A DNA stretch of 64,000 nucleotides. Origin: Rhodovastum sp963709085. GTDB taxonomy: Bacteria; Pseudomonadota; Alphaproteobacteria; Acetobacterales; Acetobacteraceae. Location: positions 682,001 through 746,000 of the forward strand of contig CAVPVB010000007.1 in NCBI GenBank assembly GCA_963709085.1, read 5' to 3'. Under the pieces are notes generated by a model. It saw nothing but the letters and a program-made list of their open reading frames with translations, searched no databases and was not told where the DNA came from. The translations under genes and the position numbers were made by a program. Positions 60,415-64,000 of this stretch are shown here, in pieces (positions within the stretch are counted from its first letter, which is position 1; each line of letters starts with the position of its first letter).

Positions 60415-60816
60415 ATGATGTTTGCGAGAAATCCGGTATCGCCCGATCAGTTCGCGCTGGGGCGGGTTGCGCTGGCCGGCCTGATGGTTGCGGCGGCGTT
60501 GTTCGGCGCCACCGGTGCGGCGCAGGCGCGGATGTTCTTCGATGTCGGGATCGGCGTGCCCGGCGTCGTGGTGGCGCCGCCGGTGAGGGTCGCCCCGCCC
60601 GTGCCGCCGCCTGCCCCGGCCTATTACCCGGTGCCGGTCGCGCCGGCGCCGGGCGGCTATTACTGGGTGCCCGGCGCGTATGTATGGAACGGCGCCGGAT
60701 ATGTCTGGTCACCCGGTCGTTACGCGCTGCCGCCTTGGCACGGGGCCGTGTGGGTGGCCGGCGGGTGGTTCCGCGGGCCGCATGGCTGGGCCTGGCGGGG
60801 CGGATGTTGGCGCTGA
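60415..60816 (+). CDS. YXWXGXW-repeat secreted protein
   Basis: A 133-residue protein: signal peptide (about 10-40, ending GAAQA), a Pro/Val-rich stretch (APPVRVAPPVPPPAPAYYPVP) and the aromatic repeats YYWVPGAYVWNGAGYVWSPGRY, WVAGGWF and WAWRGGCW typical of YXWXGXW lipoprotein-like proteins. It is likely exported and envelope-associated; function unknown. A strong GGAGGAGGGAGG lies before two adjacent ATGs at 60415 and 60418; either could be used. Confidence 0.85.
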   Translation: MMFARNPVSPDQFALGRVALAGLMVAAALFGATGAAQARMFFDVGIGVPGVVVAPPVRVAPPVPPPAPAYYPVPVAPAPGGYYWVPGAYVWNGAGYVWSPGRYALPPWHGAVWVAGGWFRGPHGWAWRGGCWR

Positions 60817-60855
60817 ATTTTCATCCGCCCATCTTGGGTTGCCCATCTCTGGCCG

Positions 60856-60891
60856 CCCGCCTTCACCCGCCGACTGGCGGATGAAGGCGGG
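60856..60891. terminator. Hairpin between convergent small genes
   Basis: cccgccttca-c-ccgcc-gact-ggcgg-a-tgaaggcggg forms a 15-bp stem with one mismatch and a 4-nt loop between the YXWXGXW gene (plus) and the DUF3309 gene (minus). There is no T-run, so it may act as a bidirectional barrier or RNA end-stabiliser. Confidence 0.6.
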
Positions 60892-60909
60892 ATCTGCCCG
60901 TGAAGCGTT

Positions 60910-61104
60910 TCAGGGACCCGGAGGGCCGTAGCGATGGAAGGCGATGCCTTCAAGCGCGCCGACGAACCACAGGACAATCAGTACCACGAGCACGAGGCCG
61001 AGGATGCCGCCGAGCCCGGCTGTTCCATAACGGTTGTACCCATAGTAACCGCCGCCACCGCCAAGCAGGATGATCAGCAGGACGATGAGCAGAATTGTTA
61101 GCAT
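60910..61104 (-). CDS. DUF3309 small membrane protein
   Basis: A 64-residue protein with two hydrophobic segments (MLTILLIVLLIILLGGGGGYYGY and GGILGLVLVVLIVLWFVG) around a Gly/Tyr loop, the DUF3309 pattern. GGAGGTG lies 6 nt before the ATG. Such mini-proteins are common near stress or envelope genes in alphaproteobacteria. Function unknown. Confidence 0.88.
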   Translation of the reverse strand: MLTILLIVLLIILLGGGGGYYGYNRYGTAGLGGILGLVLVVLIVLWFVGALEGIAFHRYGPPGP

Positions 61105-61206
61105 GGCACACCTCCATTGTGACTGTGAAGTTACTTCATATCGGCTTGCCTGTCGGGATGATTACCTGAAGGGGGCATAAATCAGGTGGTCAGGACGGAA
61201 GCATCC

Positions 61207-61356
61207 TTATTGCAGCAGATGCGGCCATAGCCCGGTGACGCCAACAAGAATAAGATAGATTGCAACAATCAAGTTCAACAGGCGGGGGATCAGTAGAATA
61301 AGAATTCCGGCTACAAGTGCAACGACAGGTTGCAGGGTGACGACATCGATGTGCAT
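61207..61356 (-). CDS. DUF3096 small hydrophobic protein
   Basis: A 49-residue protein (MHIDVVTLQPVVALVAGILI...) with two membrane segments, the whole matching the DUF3096 layout; too short for many gene finders. The frame extends further upstream, but the ATG at 61356 gives the family N-terminus and has AGAGG upstream. It is upstream of the DUF3309 gene on the same strand with a 102-bp gap, so the two may share regulation. Confidence 0.82.
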   Translation of the reverse strand: MHIDVVTLQPVVALVAGILILLIPRLLNLIVAIYLILVGVTGLWPHLLQ

Positions 61357-61625
61357 CTGGCGCCTCTTTGCTGTTGTCTGGTTTGTAGGCTGCAGCACGG
61401 CCAGGGCTGAAAGCCTGCTTTCAGCTCGACCAGCCGCAGCAGGCAGATAACCATACACAAACAACTCCGTCACCGCCCGGTTCGAAGATGGACTTCAATC
61501 AAATGCGCCCTCGTTCCACGGTCAAATCTTCGAGACTTGGACCGCGTGGCCCTGATCGGCGGCCGGCTTCTCGGCCGCCGAAGCGCGGCGGGCGGCGGAA
61601 GCGGGGACGGAGGGGCAGGTTCCCC

Positions 61626-62081
61626 CTATGCCTTGCTCCCTTCGGCGGCGCTGTGGATGGCGTCGCGGATGCGGTGGTAGGTGCCGCAGCGGCAGATATT
61701 GGTCATCGCCGCGCGGATGTCGTCGTCGCTGGGCCTGGGGTTGGCGGCCAGCAGGGCGGCGGCGGACATGATCTGGCCGGACTGGCAGTAGACGCATTGC
61801 TGCACATCGTGCTGCAGCCAGGCCTTCTGCACCGGGTGGGAGGCGTCGGGCGAGAGCCCCTCGATGGTGGTGATGGTGGCGGGCCCGACCGACCCCACGG
61901 GAACCAGGCAGGACCGGATGGCGGCACCGTCGACATGGACGGTGCAGCAGCCGCACTGGCCGGCGCCGCAGCCGTATTTTGTTCCGGTGAGGCCGATCCA
62001 CTCGCGCAGCACCCAGAGCAGCGGGGTGTCCGCTTCCACATCCACCTGATGGATCTGGCCGTTGATGGTGAGACGGATCAT
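61626..62081 (-). CDS. (2Fe-2S)-binding subunit, isoquinoline 1-oxidoreductase type
   Basis: A 151-residue small subunit of the xanthine oxidase family. The plant-type ferredoxin cluster is CGAGQCGCCTVHVDG (about 43-57) with an earlier Tyr-Gly-Cys, and the second cluster has QCVYCQSGQIM and ICRCGTYHRI near 105-142. It passes electrons from a molybdopterin subunit (IorB-like) to an acceptor such as cytochrome c. No molybdopterin subunit gene lies on either side, which is unusual. The start at 62081 has GGGGGAGG upstream. Confidence 0.9.
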   Translation of the reverse strand: MIRLTINGQIHQVDVEADTPLLWVLREWIGLTGTKYGCGAGQCGCCTVHVDGAAIRSCLVPVGSVGPATITTIEGLSPDASHPVQKAWLQHDVQQCVYCQSGQIMSAAALLAANPRPSDDDIRAAMTNICRCGTYHRIRDAIHSAAEGSKA

Positions 62082-62212
62082 GCCCGCTGCCTCCCCCCTG
62101 CGTCGTCGCACAAGCTACGTGGTCGCGCTGGCTGCGTCGTCGCGCAAGGGTGAAAGGATGACGCGGCACGGCGGCGATGGCAAGCACCGCGCGGCGGCGC
62201 GGGATCAGCCCG

Positions 62213-62768
62213 CTATGGCTGATTATCGACCCAGGACCAGGCGTAGTCGTGCAGCAGATAGATGACCGTCCGGGTCGCCGCGATCGCCGCGGCGACTTCC
62301 AGCGAGGCCTCCAGCGGCGTGCCGATCGCGAGCGTGACGCCGAGCACCCGTGCGGTATCGAACACCCGGTAGGCAATCGCCTTGGTGAGGTTGACCTGGC
62401 CGTCGCTGTCGGTCGAATTCGAGACCCGCGCCGGCCCAGGCCGCGTCGAACAGCACATAATAGCCGATGCCGGTGATCGCGTTGGAGGTCAGGAACTCCC
62501 ATTCCGAGGCCACCGAGCCGGTGACGATCGTCCAGTACAGCAACTGGTCCGTGGTCACGACGATGGTCTGGTAGGACAGCGCCTTGGTGATGCTGCGGCG
62601 CAGATCCAGCGGCGCGTCCGCCGGCGGAAGAATGTCCGGTTCCACCGTCGGCGCCTCCGGCGCCTGCGCCTGCGCATGGACGGGCAACGACAGCATGACC
62701 ATGGCCATTGCGGCGGCCAGGAAAACCCGCCGCGCCCACGCCGCGCATGCGGCCCGCCCTTCCGGCAT
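62213..62768 (-). pseudogene. DUF2061-like tandem membrane protein, one frameshift
   Basis: About 184 residues: a signal/anchor (about 10-32, ending VHAQAQ) and two similar membrane modules. The first is SITKALSYQTIVVTTDQLLYW...YYVLFDAAWA; the second is NLTKAIAYRVFDTARVLGVT...VIYLLHDYAWSW. Each matches the DUF2061 scheme (TKAxxYRxxDTxxx and YxxHDxxW), so an internal duplication is likely. One extra base near 62433 (gccGgcgcgg) breaks the link between the modules; removing it restores AWARVSNSTDSDG and a length divisible by three. Confidence 0.75.
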
Positions 62769-62948
62769 GTCGAAGCCACCCTCAATTGTACGAAGGTTAC
62801 ATTCTGCCATGGTCCCCGCGAGCGCACAACGGCACGGCCAGGACCATAATCAGACCGCGCCCGCCTCACTTGGCGCGCTCCTGTTAAGGCCGCCTTCACC
62901 CTGGCGCCTCAGTATCCGCCAGCTTTCTTCAGGTAAGGAGACCCAACC

Positions 62949-63150
62949 ATGAGCGTGGCAGCCGTATCGGGCTCGACGTTCGACAGCTCTGGCCCAGCAA
63001 CTCCAAAAACCGGCGCAAAGCGGCGCGACCCAGCAGACCGCCAGACCGCACCACCACCATGACGGCGCCGAATCCGCCACCGCGACCCCGTCGGCGGGCA
63101 CGGCCCCCTCAACCGCCGGCGCAACCTCAGGCGTTGACACCGTCGCCTGA
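62949..63150 (+). pseudogene. Small His- and Ser/Thr-rich protein, one frameshift
   Basis: ATG with AAGGAG 9 nt upstream, then MSVAAVSGSTFDS. After about 12 codons the frame shifts by one base (extra T or C in agctctggcc, about 62987) and continues as LAQQLQKPAQSGATQQTARPHHHHDGAESA to a TGA at 63148-63150. Repaired, it encodes 66 residues with a four-His run and an Ala/Thr/Ser-rich tail ending TVA. It resembles small proteins seen in many alphaproteobacteria, of unknown role. The unshifted frame ends early at 63060. The four His suggest metal binding, but this is only inferred. Confidence 0.6.
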
Positions 63151-63205
63151 CAGAAGCGGTTAACCCCCGACCAACCCGTTCCACCCCCCCAGCGGAGCAA
63201 CAGCC

Positions 63206-63685
63206 TTGACCGCGCGCGCCGCCCCGCTGGTGCCCTCTGATTGCCCGGCCCCCGGCACCTTCGAGGCCATCTACCGCGCCCTCGACGCCAGTTCCGCCCC
63301 CGTCATCGGGCCGGCGCAGCCGCGGTTGCTGGTCATCCCGCTCCACGACGGCGCGGGTGCCGTGGCCGGCGGCCTGTGGGGCTGCACAATCTGCCAATGG
63401 CTGCATGTTCAGATGCTGTTTGTCCCTGCGGCCCTGCGCGGCCAGGGCGTCGGCGCGGCCCTGATGGCGGCGGCGGAAACCGAAGCGCGGGCCCGCGGAT
63501 GCCTCGGCGCCCATGTGGACGCCCTCAGCTTCCAGGCGGCTCCGTTCTACCAGAAAATCGGCTACACCGTGTTCGGTGTGCTGGACGATTTCCCCCCCGG
63601 CCACCGGCGGCTGTTCTTCCGCAAGCGTTTCGACGTCCCCCAATGCCTCCCGGGCGCCATCCCTGGCACCCGGGAAGCGGCCTGA
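63206..63685 (+). CDS. GNAT family N-acetyltransferase
   Basis: A 159-residue acetyltransferase. The acetyl-CoA-binding motif A is visible as VQMLFVPAALRGQGVGAALMAAAETEARARG (RGQGVG near 81-86), and motif B as SFQAAPFYQKIGYTVFGVLDDFP. Substrate unknown. The start is TTG 63206 with GGAG nearby; no ATG exists upstream in frame. It is 55 bp downstream of the small His-rich gene and may be co-transcribed. Confidence 0.85.
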   Translation: MTARAAPLVPSDCPAPGTFEAIYRALDASSAPVIGPAQPRLLVIPLHDGAGAVAGGLWGCTICQWLHVQMLFVPAALRGQGVGAALMAAAETEARARGCLGAHVDALSFQAAPFYQKIGYTVFGVLDDFPPGHRRLFFRKRFDVPQCLPGAIPGTREAA

Positions 63686-63701
63686 GCCCGCAGGCTACCC
63701 T

Positions 63702-63983
63702 CTACCTGCCGTCAACGATCTGGCCGGATGACGGGTCCACGCGCAGCCTGTCGAGCGCACCCGTATGGCTCGGGTAGGCGGCGATTTCCGCGCAACCGTT
63801 TTCAATCCGGCCCTTCCAGACAACATAGCCCTGAGCCTCCACTTTGGCCTTGAGCTGGTCGAGCGAGAGCCATTGGCTCTCCGGGCCGCTCGCGCAACTT
63901 CCAGCCGGCCCCATGGCCCGTGCCGGAATAGCCGCGGCCAGCATGCCGGCGACAACAAGGCCAACGACAGCGAATGAACGCAT
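63702..63983 (-). CDS. Secreted PepSY domain protein
   Basis: A 93-residue protein with a signal peptide (MRSFAVVGLVVAGMLAAAIPARA) and one PepSY-like domain: WLSLDQLKAKVEAQGYVVWKGRIENGCAEIAAYPSHTGALDRLRVDPSSGQIVD. PepSY domains are small periplasmic inhibitors or sensors. Two Cys residues (near 30 and 64) could form a disulfide. Convergent with the GNAT gene. Confidence 0.85.
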   Translation of the reverse strand: MRSFAVVGLVVAGMLAAAIPARAMGPAGSCASGPESQWLSLDQLKAKVEAQGYVVWKGRIENGCAEIAAYPSHTGALDRLRVDPSSGQIVDGR

Positions 63984-64000
63984 TTTTTAGCCCTTTCCCC

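Noticed and set aside
62850..63200. 116-residue minus-strand frame
   Set aside because: Trp/Cys/Arg-rich shadow of the small plus-strand His-rich gene, whose ribosome site is stronger.

Overview
The window is a high-GC alphaproteobacterial chromosome segment. The 16S rRNA, with its Acetobacteraceae-like V6 region, and the gene set (lptF-lptG-lptD-surA-ksgA cluster, DUF1345, DUF3309, DUF3096, MlrC-like peptidase) suggest a member of the Acetobacteraceae. No prophage, insertion sequence, CRISPR array or obvious genomic island was seen. It is mostly housekeeping and envelope chromosome punctuated by a modular palindromic repeat.

Layout. 0-8 kb: a 3'-truncated unknown gene ending inside a repeat, a small AhpD-like/DUF2892 pair, a secreted chalcone-isomerase-like protein, holC and pepA (minus), cysQ-tsaC, a long inverted repeat and an FAD-linked oxidase. 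7.8-14.7 kb: the lipopolysaccharide export and outer-membrane biogenesis run lptF-lptG-lptD-surA-ksgA (plus); lptD carries one frameshift and ksgA lacks a normal start codon. 15.2-18.5 kb: SDR, MBL-fold hydrolase and orphan histidine kinase (minus). 18.5-22 kb: yicC-gmk-pcm-like-AEC transporter, translationally coupled, facing purC. 23-31.3 kb: an Hpt protein, an unknown membrane-anchored protein, a three-domain glycosyltransferase joined to an FkbM methyltransferase across a frameshift, and the divergent gmd-rmd pair for a GDP-6-deoxyhexose; together these look like a surface-glycan locus. 31.2-37.9 kb: PAP2 phosphatase, Tat-exported metallophosphoesterase, parE, 3-hydroxybutyrate dehydrogenase and UDP-glucuronate epimerase.

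38.3-43.8 kb: a complete rRNA operon, 16S-tRNA-Ile(GAT)-tRNA-Ala(TGC)-23S-5S-tRNA-fMet, with a repeat copy inside the spacer and a strong hairpin after the last tRNA. 43.8-50.6 kb: AlkA-type glycosylase, small membrane protein, creatininase, ICMT-like methyltransferase, a polytopic membrane protein (frameshifted), DUF1345 and an M81 peptidase. 50.6-60 kb: an MdtABC/NodT-type RND efflux operon in which all four genes are broken by about 40 single-base indels, almost all insertions. 60.4-64 kb: small envelope or stress proteins, an orphan 2Fe-2S subunit, a tandem DUF2061-like protein, a frameshifted His-rich mini-protein, a GNAT enzyme and a PepSY protein.

The most distinctive non-gene signal is a family of two- or three-hairpin repeats (at least ten copies, three loci as head-to-head pairs). 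It lies in intergenic gaps, in the rRNA spacer and at gene ends, where it supplies coding sequence. The indel pattern in the efflux operon is the other signal to check; it looks more like consensus error than ordinary gene decay. I did not find a convincing new defence, biosynthetic or mobile system.
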